DNA of 64,000 bases from Methylobacterium durans (GCF_003173715.1 NZ_CP029550.1:2418001-2482000); one strand, 5' to 3'; positions 51,761-62,283 are shown, counted from the stretch's first letter. A program made the numbers and translations. The notes: generated by a model not told the origin, from the sequence alone.

Positions 51761-53686
51761 ATGCGCGACATCTCTTCCTCATCCTACGACGTCGTCGTCG
51801 TCGGCGGCGGCCATGCCGGCGTCGAGGCGGCAGCCGCTGCGGCGCGGTTCGGCGCCCGCACAGCGCTCGTGACGCACGACCCGGCGACGATCGGCGCCAT
51901 GTCCTGCAATCCGGCGATCGGCGGCCTCGGCAAGGGTCATCTCGTCCGGGAGGTCGATGCCCTTGACGGGCTGATGGGGCGCGTGGCGGATGCGAGCGGC
52001 ATCCAGTTCCGCCTGCTCAACCGGCGCAAGGGGCCGGCCGTGCGCGGTCCCCGCACCCAGGCCGACCGGAAGCTCTACGCCGCCGCCATGCAGGCCGCGG
52101 TGGCAGAGACCCCCGGCCTCGATGTCGTCGCGGGTGCCTGCGAGGATCTCGTCGTGGCCGGGGGCCGCGTGGCCGGGGTCGCGCTCGCCGACGGGCGCAC
52201 CCTCTCCTGCGGCGCCGTCGTGATCACCACCGGCACGTTCCTGCGCGGCCTCATCCATATCGGCGAGGTCCAGGTGCCGGCGGGCCGCGTCGGGGAGGCG
52301 CCGGCCCTTGGGCTCGCGGCGACCCTCGAACGGCTGGGCTTCGGCCTCGGCCGCCTGAAGACCGGCACGCCGCCCCGGCTCGACGGCCGCACCATCGACT
52401 GGGCGGGGCTGGAGATGCAGGAGGCGGATGCCGATCCCGTGCCGTTCTCGACGCTGACCGAGCGCATCACCACGCCGCAGATCCGCTGCGGCATCACTCG
52501 CACGACGCTTGCCGTCCACGACCTGATCCGCGCCAATCTCCACCGCTCGCCGATGTACTCGGGCGGCATCGCGAGCCGGGGCCCGCGCTACTGCCCCTCG
52601 ATCGAGGACAAGGTGGTGCGCTTCGGCGACCGCGACGGGCACCAGATCTTCCTGGAGCCGGAAGGTCTCGACGACCCGACCGTCTACCCCAACGGGATCT
52701 CGACCGCCCTGCCCGAGGCGGTGCAGCGCGACCTCATCGCCCTGATCCCCGGCCTCGAACGCGCCGCGATCGTGCGGCCGGGCTACGCCATCGAGTACGA
52801 TTACGTCGACCCGCGCGAGCTCGACGCGACGCTGCAGACGCGGCGCCTGCCCGGCCTGTTCCTCGCTGGCCAGATCAACGGCACCACCGGCTACGAGGAA
52901 GCGGCGGCGCAAGGGCTGGTGGCCGGTCTCAACGCGGCGCGCCGCGCCGGGAATTCAGCCCCCGCCATCTTCGACCGGGCCGAATCCTATCTCGGCGTGA
53001 TGATCGACGATCTCGTCACCCACGGGGTGAGCGAGCCCTACCGCATGTTCACCTCGCGCTCGGAATACCGGCTGTCGCTGCGCATCGACAACGCCGACGC
53101 GCGGCTGACCCCGCGCGGTCTGGCGCTCGGCTGCGTCGGCACCCGCCGGGCGGAGCATTTCGCGGCCGGGCAGGAGGCGTTGTGCGCGGCGCGCGCGCGC
53201 CTCGACGCCCTGACCCTGACGCCCGACGAGGCCCGCCGCCACGGCATCAGCCTCAACCGCGACGGCATCCGGCGCTCGGCCTTCCAGCTTCTCTCTTACC
53301 CGGAGATCGATTGGGCGCGGCTCGCGGCGATCTGGCCGGAGCTCGACGCGGTCGCGCCGCTTGTCGCCGACAGGCTGCGGACGGATGCGACCTACGCCGT
53401 CTATCTCGACCGGCAACAGGCCGACATCGCCGCCTTCCGGCGCGACGAGGCCGTGGCACTGCCCCAGCGTCTCGACTATGCCGCCATCGCCGGGCTCTCG
53501 AACGAGATGCGCGCAAAGCTCGAGGCGGTGCGTCCCGGCACGCTTGGCCAGGCGGCGCGGATCGAGGGCGTGACCCCGGCCGCCCTCACCCTGCTCGCCG
53601 CCCATGCCCGCCGGGGGGCGCCGGCGCGGCGGCATTGTGATGTCCGACAGGGAGCGTGTCCTCACGGCGGCCGGTGTTTCACGTGA
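51761..53686 (+). CDS. mnmG: tRNA uridine-5-carboxymethylaminomethyl modification enzyme MnmG
   Basis: The FAD-binding partner of MnmE. About 640 residues with the FAD motif [20 protein letters not shown] at the N-terminus, [53 protein letters not shown] and [19 protein letters not shown]. The annotated end, with a Cys/Arg-rich tail ([19 protein letters not shown]), overlaps rsmG by 47 bp and looks foreign to the family. Adding one G to the six-G run 53613-53618 would stop the protein at TGA 53638-53640, overlapping the rsmG ATG (TGATG). Confidence 0.94.
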   Translation: MRDISSSSYDVVVVGGGHAGVEAAAAAARFGARTALVTHDPATIGAMSCNPAIGGLGKGHLVREVDALDGLMGRVADASGIQFRLLNRRKGPAVRGPRTQADRKLYAAAMQAAVAETPGLDVVAGACEDLVVAGGRVAGVALADGRTLSCGAVVITTGTFLRGLIHIGEVQVPAGRVGEAPALGLAATLERLGFGLGRLKTGTPPRLDGRTIDWAGLEMQEADADPVPFSTLTERITTPQIRCGITRTTLAVHDLIRANLHRSPMYSGGIASRGPRYCPSIEDKVVRFGDRDGHQIFLEPEGLDDPTVYPNGISTALPEAVQRDLIALIPGLERAAIVRPGYAIEYDYVDPRELDATLQTRRLPGLFLAGQINGTTGYEEAAAQGLVAGLNAARRAGNSAPAIFDRAESYLGVMIDDLVTHGVSEPYRMFTSRSEYRLSLRIDNADARLTPRGLALGCVGTRRAEHFAAGQEALCAARARLDALTLTPDEARRHGISLNRDGIRRSAFQLLSYPEIDWARLAAIWPELDAVAPLVADRLRTDATYAVYLDRQQADIAAFRRDEAVALPQRLDYAAIAGLSNEMRAKLEAVRPGTLGQAARIEGVTPAALTLLAAHARRGAPARRHCDVRQGACPHGGRCFT

Positions 53687-54269
53687 AACAGCCACGCGCC
53701 TCGACCTCTACGTGAGCCAGCTCCAGCGCTGGCAGAGCGTAAAGAACCTCGTCGGCCCGGCGACGCTGTCCGAAGTCTGGACGCGCCACGTCGCCGATGC
53801 CCTCCAACTCCTCGCCCTCGCACCGAACGCGCGGACCTGGCTCGACCTCGGCTCGGGGGCCGGCATTCCCGGCCTGATCCTCGCCATCGCGGGTGCCGAA
53901 CGGCCCGGATTCCGGGTCGATCTCGTGGAAAGCAACGCGCGCAAATGCGCCTTCCTCACCGAGGCGATCCGCATCACCGGCGCCCCGGCCCGGGTCCGCA
54001 ACGCCCGGATCGAGGCGGTGATCGCCGATCACGTCGGTGTCGAGATCGTCTGCGCGCGGGCGCTCGCCTCCCTCGACCAGTTGCTGGCCTGGACCGAGCC
54101 GGTGTTGAAATCGGGCACCACCGGTCTGTTTCCGAAGGGCCGGGAGGTCGAGGCCGAATTGACCGAAGCTGCGCGGCGGTGGAGATTCGTTTACGATCTG
54201 CTGCCGAGCCAGACCGACTCGGCGGCGCGGATCGTCCGCGTCACCGCCCTCGACCGCGTGGAGCCATGA
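53640..54269 (+). CDS. rsmG: 16S rRNA (guanine527-N7)-methyltransferase
   Basis: Methylates G527 of 16S rRNA with SAM. The 209 residues show the usual N-terminal [20 protein letters not shown] and the SAM motif [20 protein letters not shown], then [20 protein letters not shown] and [19 protein letters not shown]. The start at 53640 matches the family; an ATG at 53604 would add 12 residues. A perfect parS site overlaps codons for V-S-R-E-T-A. The stop overlaps the parA start (ATGA). Order mnmG-rsmG-parA-parB is the canonical one. Confidence 0.95.
   Translation: MSDRERVLTAAGVSRETATRLDLYVSQLQRWQSVKNLVGPATLSEVWTRHVADALQLLALAPNARTWLDLGSGAGIPGLILAIAGAERPGFRVDLVESNARKCAFLTEAIRITGAPARVRNARIEAVIADHVGVEIVCARALASLDQLLAWTEPVLKSGTTGLFPKGREVEAELTEAARRWRFVYDLLPSQTDSAARIVRVTALDRVEP
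53675..53690. other. parS site (perfect ParB-binding palindrome)
   Basis: TGTTTCACGTGAAACA, 16 of 16 bases identical to the conserved bacterial parS consensus. It is inside the rsmG coding sequence and about 1.5 kb upstream of parB, 18 kb from the candidate origin. It should be the nucleation point for ParB spreading and origin segregation. Confidence 0.92.
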
Positions 54270-55108
54270 CGAGCGATACCCCCTCCTCCGCCGCCGAGAC
54301 CAAGCGTCCGCTGCGGATCCTGGCGCTCGCCAACCAGAAGGGCGGCGTCGGCAAGACCACGACGGCGATCAATCTCGGCACGGCGCTCGCCGCCATCGGC
54401 GAGACCGTGCTGGTGTTCGATCTCGACCCGCAGGGCAACGCCTCGACCGGGCTGGGCATCGACCGGCGCCAGCGCCGGGTCTCGACCTATCACGTGCTTG
54501 CCGGCGACGCGGCCCTGTCCCAGGCCGTGATCCCGACCGCCGTGCCGCGCCTCTCGGTGGCGCCCTCGACCATGGACCTGCTCGGGCTGGAGCTGGAGAT
54601 GGCGAGCGCCGCCGACCGGTCGCATCGCCTGCGCAATGTCCTCAAGGACATCAACGCGCCGGGCACCAGCACGGAGGGCGTCACCTACGTCCTGATCGAC
54701 TGCCCGCCCTCGCTGAACCTCCTGACCATCAATGCGCTCGCCGCCGCCGACGCGGTGCTGGTGCCGCTGCAATGCGAGTTCTTCGCGCTCGAAGGGTTGA
54801 GCCAGCTCCTGCGCACGGTGGAGCAGGTCCGCGGCGCGCTCAATCCGCGCCTGACCATCCAGGGCATCGTGCTCACCATGTTCGACCCGCGCAACAACCT
54901 CTCGGCGCAGGTGGTGGCGGACGTGCGCGGCTTCATGGGCGAGAAGGTCTACGAGACCATGATCCCCCGCAACGTGCGCGTGTCCGAGGCGCCCTCGCAC
55001 GGGAAGCCGGTCCTGCTCTACGACCTGAAATGCGCGGGCTCGCAGGCCTATCTGCGCCTCGCCTCCGAGGTCATCCAGCGGGAAGGCCGCATTCCCGTCG
55101 CGGCCTGA
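54266..55108 (+). CDS. parA: Chromosome partitioning ATPase ParA (Soj)
   Basis: A 280-residue deviant-Walker ATPase. ILALANQKGGVGKTTTAINL carries the signature lysine and P-loop, VFDLDPQGNASTGLG is Walker A', and YVLIDCPPSLNLLTINALAA is Walker B. Further family segments are VPLQCEFFALEGLSQLLRTV and EAPSHGKPVLLYD. ParA forms the nucleoid-bound gradient that pulls ParB-parS complexes apart. The ATG at 54266 overlaps the rsmG stop as ATGA. parB follows 56 bp downstream. Confidence 0.97.
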   Translation: MTSDTPSSAAETKRPLRILALANQKGGVGKTTTAINLGTALAAIGETVLVFDLDPQGNASTGLGIDRRQRRVSTYHVLAGDAALSQAVIPTAVPRLSVAPSTMDLLGLELEMASAADRSHRLRNVLKDINAPGTSTEGVTYVLIDCPPSLNLLTINALAAADAVLVPLQCEFFALEGLSQLLRTVEQVRGALNPRLTIQGIVLTMFDPRNNLSAQVVADVRGFMGEKVYETMIPRNVRVSEAPSHGKPVLLYDLKCAGSQAYLRLASEVIQREGRIPVAA

Positions 55109-55164
55109 CGCGGCGCCCGGTTCAGCGTACCAACAGCGTAACGGAGTTTGAGCGAGTGGCAGCG

Positions 55165-56061
55165 ATGGCGGACGAATCGGCACGCCCCCGCCTGGGGCGC
55201 GGCCTCGCGGCCCTGATCGGGGATTTCGGGCAGGATGCCGCGGAGGGCGGCCGCTCCGAGGGCCAGCGCAAGGTCGCGGTGGAATTCCTGCGGCCGAACC
55301 CGCGCAACCCGCGCCGCCGCTTCCAGGAGGCGGATCTGGAGGAACTCTCGGCCTCGATCCGGACGCGAGGCGTCATCCAGCCGATCGTCGTGCGGGCGCT
55401 GGCGAACGTGCCCGGCACTTACGAGATCGTGGCGGGCGAGCGGCGCTGGCGCGCGGCCCAGCGCGCCGGCCTCACCGAGGTGCCGGTCGTCGTCGTCGAG
55501 ATCGACGACAAGACCTCGCTCGAATACGCGATCCTGGAGAACGTCCAGCGCACCGACCTCAACGCCATCGAGGAGGCCGCGGGCTACGAGCGGCTGATGA
55601 GCGAGTTCGCCTACAGCCAGCGGGAACTCGCCGACATCCTCGGAAAGAGCCGCAGCCACCTCGCCAACACCCTCCGCCTGCTCCAGTTGCCGCCGACCAT
55701 CCAGGACCGGGTGACGGCGGGCGAGATCACCGCGGGCCATGCCCGCGCGCTCCTCGGGATGCGGGACCCGGAGGGCGTGGCGCGGCGCATCGTGGAGGAG
55801 GGGCTCTCGGTGCGCGAGGTCGAGGCGCTGGCCTCCGCCGAGGTGCCCGAGAGCGACGAGCCCCGCCCCGGCCGTCCCCGCCGCGGCCCGGAGAAGGATG
55901 CGGCCCTCCGCTCCCTGGAGCAGAGCCTCACCCGCGCCCTCGGGGTGGGCGTCGTCGTCATCAAGGCGAAGGCGGAAGGGGTCGGCGAGATCCGCATCCG
56001 CTACGGCAGCCCGGAGGAACTCGAGGCGCTGCGGCGCCGCCTCGACGCGTCCGGCGACTGA
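55165..56061 (+). CDS. parB: Chromosome partitioning protein ParB (Spo0J)
   Basis: A 298-residue CTP-dependent DNA clamp that loads at parS. N-terminal RPRLGRGLAALIGD, the CTP-binding GERRWRAAQRAGL at about residue 91, ENVQRTDLNAIEEAAGYERL, the helix-turn-helix YSQRELADILGKSRSHLANT, and a C-terminal dimerisation helix (LEQSLTRALGVGVVVIKAK). ATG 55165 is used; GTG 55156 is an alternative. It should act on the perfect parS 1.5 kb upstream. Confidence 0.97.
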   Translation: MADESARPRLGRGLAALIGDFGQDAAEGGRSEGQRKVAVEFLRPNPRNPRRRFQEADLEELSASIRTRGVIQPIVVRALANVPGTYEIVAGERRWRAAQRAGLTEVPVVVVEIDDKTSLEYAILENVQRTDLNAIEEAAGYERLMSEFAYSQRELADILGKSRSHLANTLRLLQLPPTIQDRVTAGEITAGHARALLGMRDPEGVARRIVEEGLSVREVEALASAEVPESDEPRPGRPRRGPEKDAALRSLEQSLTRALGVGVVVIKAKAEGVGEIRIRYGSPEELEALRRRLDASGD

Positions 56062-56063
56062 GC

Positions 56064-56921
56064 CTAGGGCGACCGGCGCAGGCCCGGCACCAGGGCGGCG
56101 AGGCGATCCTTCATCGTCAGCCGGGCAGGGCGGCGCATCTCGGGCGGCGGGCCGCCGTCCGGACCCGGCTCCGGACGTTCGGGGCGCCCGCCCCGGCTCT
56201 CGCGGCGCTCGCCGCTCCGCCCATCGCGGCTGCGGTCTACCCCGAGGGTGAGCGTCGCCACGTAGCGCTCCGCCTCCTCCTTCACGGCGCAGAAGGCGCG
56301 CCGGTGCGGATCCTCCTCGCGGGCGATCCCGTCATTGGCGTTGACGATGAAGCGCTCGGCCCGGCGTCCCTGATAGGCGGGCACCTGCGTGTAGAGGAAC
56401 TCGTTGAGCGCGTCGGGGAAGTAGATCTGTCCCGTCAGCATCGTGCGCGTGTCGAGGAACACCTTGACGTGGATATGCGTGGCCCGGCCCGCGTACCAGC
56501 CCGGGTAGATCGTGTCGAAGCCGACCCACCCAGCCGCATCCGTATTCTGGCTGCCGCGCAGGAACGTCTGCCCGGAGGTGTCGAGGCTGCGCGAATCCCC
56601 CTGCCCCGGATAGCCCGAGTAGAGCCCCTGCGCGTCGCAGTGCCAGATGTCGACGCGGGCGCCCGGCACCGGCTGGCAGGAGTCCGCCTCGACGACGCGC
56701 AGGCGCATCCGCAGGGGCACGCCGGGCCGGCCCTCGCCGATGTCGGCGCGTACGAGCTTCGGGTCGCGGTAGAACGGACCCTCGATCGATTGGGGCGTCA
56801 GGACGCAGATCTCGGCCCCGCTGTCCATGGCCGTCGCGGCCCGCGCGCCCCGCGGCAGGAGGCCGGCGGCACCCGCGCCGAGCGCGGCGAACAGGCTGCG
56901 GCGGGAGGTGAACGGGGGCAT
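56064..56921 (-). CDS. Secreted intradiol-type ring-cleavage dioxygenase
   Basis: A 285-residue protein of the intradiol dioxygenase (catechol/protocatechuate 3,4-dioxygenase beta-fold) family. A Tat-like leader (FTSRRSLFAALGAGAAGLLP) suggests export. Candidate Fe(III) ligands are present: Tyr in GLYSGYPG, Tyr in YPGWYAGRATH, and His in THIHVKV. The C-terminal 50 residues are a charged, Pro/Arg-rich tail without family match. It is convergent with parB with only 2 bp between stops. The substrate is unknown; secreted family members act on lignin- or humic-type catechols. Confidence 0.86.
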   Translation of the reverse strand: MPPFTSRRSLFAALGAGAAGLLPRGARAATAMDSGAEICVLTPQSIEGPFYRDPKLVRADIGEGRPGVPLRMRLRVVEADSCQPVPGARVDIWHCDAQGLYSGYPGQGDSRSLDTSGQTFLRGSQNTDAAGWVGFDTIYPGWYAGRATHIHVKVFLDTRTMLTGQIYFPDALNEFLYTQVPAYQGRRAERFIVNANDGIAREEDPHRRAFCAVKEEAERYVATLTLGVDRSRDGRSGERRESRGGRPERPEPGPDGGPPPEMRRPARLTMKDRLAALVPGLRRSP

Positions 56922-57017
56922 GGCATCCTCCGGAGAGCGGGCCGATCCGCACCGGTCGCTCGGGGACCGATAGCACGCGCCCTCGAAACACGCCCGTGTT
57001 TCGGCCGGATGTCCGCC

Positions 57018-58046
57018 CTACCCCCGGCGCCGCGATTCCCCCGCGATGCGCAGCAACGCGGCGGAGGCGTGAGCGTGGGCGAGGTCCGGGCCCACCCGTC
57101 GCGAAGCGAGCACGGCCTCCTGCAGGATCTGAACGGCCTGGCGAAGGGCCGCCGGCGACCAGCGTGCGAGCTGCGCCTCGACGTCCGCCCGCCTACGGAA
57201 ATGCAGGCCGCGCCAGCCCGCCGCCATCAGGCTCGGGGCTTTGCCCTCGCCGTCGAGCCGCGTGGCGAGCAGCGTGAGCGCATGGCGCAGGGCCGCGCCG
57301 AGGATCACCGAGCCGTCGAGCCCCTCGTGGCGGAAGCGGCGATAATCCCGCTCGACCTCGCCGCCGCGCCCGGTGAAGGCGGCGTCGATCAGGGTGTTGA
57401 GCACGCTGCCGGCGACGTCGCTCACCACGGCCTCGACATCGTCGCTCGTGACCGTGTCCTGGCCGGACGCGTAGAGCGCCAGCTTCTCGATCTCCGACAG
57501 GCTGGCGCGGCGGTCTCCGCCGAGGCTCGCCACGAGGAGGTCGCGGGCCCCGGGCTCGATCCTCAGGCCCCGATCCTGCAGGGTCTGGCGGACGAGTTCG
57601 GCCAGCGCCCGCGCGTCGTCCGGGTAGCAGGGCAGGGCGAGCGCCCGGGCCGAGCGCTCGCAGAGGGTGCGCAGGGGCGCGGATTTGCCGAGATCACCCC
57701 CCTCCACGACGATCCGGGTTCCCGTGATGTCGCTCTTGAGGACGGCCTCGACGGCCGGCGCGTAATTGCGGCTGCCGGCCTTCACCCAGATCGTGCGCCG
57801 GTCCCCGAACAGGCCGACCGTGCCGGCCTCGTCGATCAGGCGGCCGGGATCGGAGGCGAGGGCGTCCCCGTCGATCTTCACCAGGGCGAACGGGTCGTCC
57901 GGATCGGCGACCGCGCCCTCGGCCAAGCGCTTCGCTCGCTCGCCGACGAGGCCGGTATCGGGCCCATAGACGAGGATCACCGGGATCTTCGGATCGGGCC
58001 CGCGCCGGATCAGGCCCTCGACGTCCCCCGCCTTGACCGCCGTCAA
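57018..58046 (-). CDS. holA: DNA polymerase III subunit delta
   Basis: The clamp-loader subunit that opens the sliding clamp. The 342 residues have IPVILVYGPDTGLVGERAKR near the N-terminus, the AAA+-like LIDEAGTVGLFGDRRTIWV, and LALYASGQDTVTSDDVEAVV followed by the helical C-terminal collar domain. The start overlaps the lptE stop by 4 bp. The order leuS-lptE-holA next to parB is conserved in alphaproteobacteria. Confidence 0.92.
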   Translation of the reverse strand: MTAVKAGDVEGLIRRGPDPKIPVILVYGPDTGLVGERAKRLAEGAVADPDDPFALVKIDGDALASDPGRLIDEAGTVGLFGDRRTIWVKAGSRNYAPAVEAVLKSDITGTRIVVEGGDLGKSAPLRTLCERSARALALPCYPDDARALAELVRQTLQDRGLRIEPGARDLLVASLGGDRRASLSEIEKLALYASGQDTVTSDDVEAVVSDVAGSVLNTLIDAAFTGRGGEVERDYRRFRHEGLDGSVILGAALRHALTLLATRLDGEGKAPSLMAAGWRGLHFRRRADVEAQLARWSPAALRQAVQILQEAVLASRRVGPDLAHAHASAALLRIAGESRRRG

Positions 58047-58579
58047 GGCTTGGCCGCCATCACCGAAGCGATGCGGGTCTTGATCTGGTCGGCGAGCACC
58101 CTGGCGAGGCGGATCTCGGCGTCGCGCGCAGCCCGCAGCGAGGCGAAGCGCTGCACCGAGCGATCGTAGGTGGCGGTGGAGGTGGCGACGCCCTCGGTGA
58201 TGATGCGGGTGCCGTCGAGGGATTCGAGGGCGTATTTCACGTTCGCGATGATGGTGCCGGATTCCGCGCGGCCCGTCTGCGATGAGACGATCGGCGTCTG
58301 CACCGTCTCGCTGCCCTGCATCTTGAGGCGGTAGCGCTTCGAGGACGGCTGGCCGGACCCGTCGAGATCGAAGATCAGCTCGCTGCGCAGGTAATGGCCG
58401 ATGCGCTCCTGGCCCTGCGCCATCGAGATCTCATCGACCTGGATCGAGGCGAGGAGGACGCCCATCGATTCGCCGGAAGCGGTCGGCCCGTAGAGCGGGC
58501 GGAAGCAGGCCGAGAGGTTGAGGGCGAGTGCCCCGGCGAGCGCGAGCCGCGCCACCCTGCCGGCGATTTCACGCTTCAT
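58043..58579 (-). CDS. lptE: LPS-assembly lipoprotein LptE
   Basis: The outer-membrane lipoprotein that plugs LptD for LPS insertion. The 178-residue product has a signal sequence and lipobox LALNLSAC-F near residue 25, then RPLYGPTASGESMGVLLASI and the core (QERIGHYLRSELIFDLDGSG, GTIIANVKYALESLDGTRII). ATG 58579 gives a compact signal peptide; ATGs at 58603, 58600 or 58627 are possible. It overlaps holA by 4 bp and is 150 bp downstream of leuS. Confidence 0.9.
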   Translation of the reverse strand: MKREIAGRVARLALAGALALNLSACFRPLYGPTASGESMGVLLASIQVDEISMAQGQERIGHYLRSELIFDLDGSGQPSSKRYRLKMQGSETVQTPIVSSQTGRAESGTIIANVKYALESLDGTRIITEGVATSTATYDRSVQRFASLRAARDAEIRLARVLADQIKTRIASVMAAKP

Positions 58580-58727
58580 CCCGGCCCGAGCCAAACGCAT
58601 CATCAGTCGCCGCCGCCCCGCTTGCACCCAGCCCCGCCTCTTACGCCGAGGCGAGCCGGTGCGTCACTCCTATATGAAGCGCCGAGCTTTACGACTCCTT
58701 CAGGGCGACAGCAGGGCGGAGGTCGCG

Positions 58728-61334
58728 TCAGACCACGAGATTCACGATCCGGCCCGGCACCACGATCACCTTGCGCGGCGCACGGCCCTCCAGCGCTCGC
58801 TGCACCGGATCGAGCGCGAGCGTCGCCGCCTCCACCGCTGCTGCGTCGGCGTCCCGCGGGACGGTGACGTCCGCGCGTTTCTTGCCGTTGATCTGGACGG
58901 GGAGGGTGATCTCGTCCTCGACGAGGAGGGCGCGGTCGGCTTCGGGCCAGGCGGCCTCCGCAACGAGGCCCGTGCGGCCGAGCAGTGCCCAGGAACTCTC
59001 GGCGAGATGCGGCATCATCGGCGCGATGAGCTGTACCAGGATGCCGGCCGCCTCCCCGGCCGCGGCGGCTGAAACGGTGGCGCGCAGCCCCTCCTCCAGC
59101 GCGTTCGCCAGGGTGTAGATGTGCGCCACGCAGCGGTTGAAGCGCAGCCGCTCCACATCCTCCTCGACGGCGGCCAGCGCCTTGTGGGCAGCCTTGCGGA
59201 GGTCAGCATCGGCGGCGCCGCCCGACCCCTGCGCGAGGGCGGCCGCGTTGACGAGGCGCCAGACCCGCTGGACGAAGCGGGCCGCCCCTTGGACACCCTC
59301 CTCGGTCCAGATCACGTCGCGCTCGGGCGGCGAGTCCGAGAGCATGAACCAGCGGGCAGTGTCGGCACCGTAGCTCGCGATGATGTCGTCGGGATCGACG
59401 ACATTCTTTTTCGACTTGGACATCTTCTCGATCGGGCCGATCGAGACGGGCGCCTCGGTTTTCACGTGAAACGCGCGTCGCTCCCCGCCCTCGCTGACGA
59501 GGCGGATGTCGGCCGGCTGCACCCAGGCGCCGGCCGCGTCCTTGTAGGTCTCGTGGACGACCATGCCCTGCGTGAACAGGCCGGCGAAGGGCTCGGCCAC
59601 GCCCGACCATTCCGTCGCCTTCATGGCGCGCATGAAGAAGCGGGCGTAGAGCAGGTGCAGGATCGCGTGCTCGATGCCGCCGATATACTGGTCGACGGCG
59701 AGCCAGTGATCGACAGCACCTCGCTCCGTCGGAGCGTCCGTGAGCCAGGGTGCCGTGAACCGGGCATAGTACCACGACGAGTCGACGAAGGTGTCCATCG
59801 TGTCGGTCTCGCGGCGGGCCGGCCCTCCGCATTGCGGGCAGGAGACGTTGCGCCAAGCGGTATCCCGCTCCAGCGGGTTGCCTGGCACGTCGAACGAGAC
59901 CTCCTCGGGAAGCTTCACCGGCAAGTCCTCGATCGGCACCGGCACGGGCCCGCAGGATTCGCAATGGATGATCGGGATCGGGCAGCCCCAGTAGCGCTGG
60001 CGCGAGACGCCCCAGTCGCGCAGGCGGAACTGCACCTTGCGGCGCGCCACCGGCTCGTCGCCGATCGCCTCGGCCTCCAGGCGGTCGGCGACAGCGGCGA
60101 ACGCGGCCTCCGTGCTCATCCCGTCGAGGAAGCGCGAATTGATGAGGCGCCCCTCCCCATCATAGGCGGTGTCGGTGATCACGAAGCTCGCAGGGTCCTG
60201 CCCATCCGGGCAGACTACGGGCGTGTTGCCAAGGCCGTACTTGTTGGCGAAGTCGAGGTCGCGCTGGTCGTGGGCCGGGCAGCCGAAGACGGCGCCGGTG
60301 CCGTACTCCATCAGCACGAAATTCGCGACGTAGACCGGCAGCAGCCAGTCCGGATCGAGGGGATGGTGGACCTTCAGCCCGGTGTCGAAGCCGAGCTTCT
60401 CGGCCGTGTCGATTGCGGCCTGCGCCGTGCCGGTACGGCGGCATTCCTCGATGAAGACCTGCAGCTCCGGGTTTCCGGCAGCCAGCGTCGCGGCGAGCGG
60501 ATGGTCGCCCGCGATCGCCAGGAACTTCGCGCCGAACAGGGTGTCGGGGCGCGTCGTGTAGACCGTGACCGTCCCGTCCGCACCCGGCGGCGGCTCGGCG
60601 AGGCGGAAGCGCACCTCAAGCCCCTCCGAGCGGCCGATCCAGTTCTTCTGCATCAGCCGGACCTTCTCCGGCCAGCGGTCGAGGCGATCGAGGGCCGAGA
60701 GGAGGTCGTCGGCGAAGTCCGTGATCTTGAAGAACCACTGCGTCAGCTCGCGGCTCTCCACGAGCGCGCCCGAGCGCCAGCCGCGCCCGTCGATCACCTG
60801 CTCGTTGGCGAGAACGGTGTGATCGACCGGATCCCAGTTCACCTTGGCGGTGCGGCGCGTGACGAGCCCGGCCTTCAGGAAGTCCAGGAACATCCGCTGC
60901 TGGTGCTTGTAATAGTCGGGATCGCAGGTCGCGATCTCCCGGCTCCAGTCCAGCGACAGGCCCATCGACTGCAATTGCGTCCGCATCGCCGCGATGTTGG
61001 CGTAGGTCCAGTCCCGCGGGTTGACGCCCCGCTCCATCGCGGCGTTCTCGGCCGGCAGGCCGAACGCGTCCCAGCCCATCGGGTGGAGCACGTTGAACCC
61101 CTTGGCGCGCTTGTAGCGGGCCACCACGTCGCCCATCGCGTAGTTGCGCACGTGGCCCATGTGGATGCGCCCGGACGGATAGGGGAACATCTCCAGCACG
61201 TAGTATTTCGGGCGCGGATCGTCGTTCTGCGTCTCGAACAGGCGGGCCTCGTCCCAGGCCTTCCGCCAGCGCGGCTCGGACTCCTTGGCGTTGTAGCGCT
61301 CCAGAGCGGTGGACGGGGTTGCGGCGTTCGTCAT
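58728..61334 (-). CDS. leuS: Leucyl-tRNA synthetase
   Basis: A class I synthetase of 868 residues charging tRNA-Leu. The HIGH-type motif is in [18 protein letters not shown], the editing domain (CP1) follows with [20 protein letters not shown], and the KMSKS loop is [17 protein letters not shown]. The C-terminal part ends in the anticodon-binding and RDVT-like region. ATG 61334 is the family start; the frame is open to 61730 but with non-conserved residues. A parS-like site lies inside its coding sequence. Confidence 0.97.
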   Translation of the reverse strand: MTNAATPSTALERYNAKESEPRWRKAWDEARLFETQNDDPRPKYYVLEMFPYPSGRIHMGHVRNYAMGDVVARYKRAKGFNVLHPMGWDAFGLPAENAAMERGVNPRDWTYANIAAMRTQLQSMGLSLDWSREIATCDPDYYKHQQRMFLDFLKAGLVTRRTAKVNWDPVDHTVLANEQVIDGRGWRSGALVESRELTQWFFKITDFADDLLSALDRLDRWPEKVRLMQKNWIGRSEGLEVRFRLAEPPPGADGTVTVYTTRPDTLFGAKFLAIAGDHPLAATLAAGNPELQVFIEECRRTGTAQAAIDTAEKLGFDTGLKVHHPLDPDWLLPVYVANFVLMEYGTGAVFGCPAHDQRDLDFANKYGLGNTPVVCPDGQDPASFVITDTAYDGEGRLINSRFLDGMSTEAAFAAVADRLEAEAIGDEPVARRKVQFRLRDWGVSRQRYWGCPIPIIHCESCGPVPVPIEDLPVKLPEEVSFDVPGNPLERDTAWRNVSCPQCGGPARRETDTMDTFVDSSWYYARFTAPWLTDAPTERGAVDHWLAVDQYIGGIEHAILHLLYARFFMRAMKATEWSGVAEPFAGLFTQGMVVHETYKDAAGAWVQPADIRLVSEGGERRAFHVKTEAPVSIGPIEKMSKSKKNVVDPDDIIASYGADTARWFMLSDSPPERDVIWTEEGVQGAARFVQRVWRLVNAAALAQGSGGAADADLRKAAHKALAAVEEDVERLRFNRCVAHIYTLANALEEGLRATVSAAAAGEAAGILVQLIAPMMPHLAESSWALLGRTGLVAEAAWPEADRALLVEDEITLPVQINGKKRADVTVPRDADAAAVEAATLALDPVQRALEGRAPRKVIVVPGRIVNLVV
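59458..59473. other. Secondary parS-like site in leuS (13/16 match)
   Basis: GTTTTCACGTGAAACG keeps the TTTCACGTGAAAC core of parS and differs from the consensus at three outer positions (1, 2 and 16). It lies 4 kb from parB on the origin-distal side. Multiple near-origin parS sites with such variation are usual, so ParB binding is plausible. Confidence 0.6.
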
Positions 61335-61578
61335 GCGGAGGGCGCCAGGGCTCGATGCGGAAAGGCGGGAAACGGGTGGAGCGCCAGCCCTTTGGCCGGC
61401 GTTGCAGGCGGCCGGACTACCACAGGAGGACGGTGCGCGGTCAACCGATCCGTCATGCCTCCCCTGCCCGCCCCGCTTCGTCGCCCGTCTCCTTGCTCTC
61501 TCGCCTGCCTCTTGCCCCGGGCGCCCCCGGTGATACCTCCCGGCCTCGATCCCCCAATTCCTCGATACGCGTGAGATC

Positions 61579-62274
61579 ATGACCGAGACCGTAGATTCGC
61601 AGCACGCCGATGTCGTGGCCGGGCTCGAGGAGGTGCGGGCGGGCATCCGCCGGGCGGCCGAGGATTCGGAGCGCGACCCCGCCCGCATCCACCTGATCGC
61701 GGTCTCGAAGACCGTTCCGGCCGACGGCATTCGCCCGGCGCTGGAGGCCGGGCAGCGGCTCTTCGGCGAGAACTACGTGCAGGAGGCCCGCGCCAAGTGG
61801 CCGGCGCTCCGGGAGGCCTATCCGGACGCCGAGCTTCACCTGATCGGGCCGCTTCAGTCGAACAAGGCCCGCGAGGCGGTCGCCCTGTTCGACGTGATCC
61901 ACTCCCTCGACAGGCTCTCGCTCGCGGCGGCGCTCGCCAAGGAGATCGCGCGCGAAGGCCGCGCGCCGAAGCTCCTCATACAGGTCAATACCGGCGACGA
62001 GCCGCAGAAGGGCGGCATCTCGCCCGCCCAGGTCGACGTGCTGCTCGCCGAGTGCCGCGACACGCACGGGCTCGCGATCAACGGGCTGATGTGCATCCCC
62101 CCGGCCGAGGACCCGCCCTCGGCCCACTTCGCCCTGCTCGCCGCCATCGCCGCACGCCACAACCTGCCGATCCTGTCGATGGGCATGAGCGCCGACTATC
62201 CGGCCGCGATCCAGATGGGCGCGACCCATGTGCGGGTCGGGACCGCCATCTTCGGGGCGCGTCCGAAGCCGTAG
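61579..62274 (+). CDS. yggS: YggS family pyridoxal 5'-phosphate homeostasis protein
   Basis: A 231-residue fold-type III PLP-binding protein (YggS/PipY) buffering PLP levels. [20 protein letters not shown] carries the PLP lysine, then [66 protein letters not shown] and [20 protein letters not shown]. Complete and of normal length. It is divergent from leuS and convergent with marR, ending 10 bp from it. Confidence 0.95.
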   Translation: MTETVDSQHADVVAGLEEVRAGIRRAAEDSERDPARIHLIAVSKTVPADGIRPALEAGQRLFGENYVQEARAKWPALREAYPDAELHLIGPLQSNKAREAVALFDVIHSLDRLSLAAALAKEIAREGRAPKLLIQVNTGDEPQKGGISPAQVDVLLAECRDTHGLAINGLMCIPPAEDPPSAHFALLAAIAARHNLPILSMGMSADYPAAIQMGATHVRVGTAIFGARPKP

Positions 62275-62283
62275 CAGACGCCC

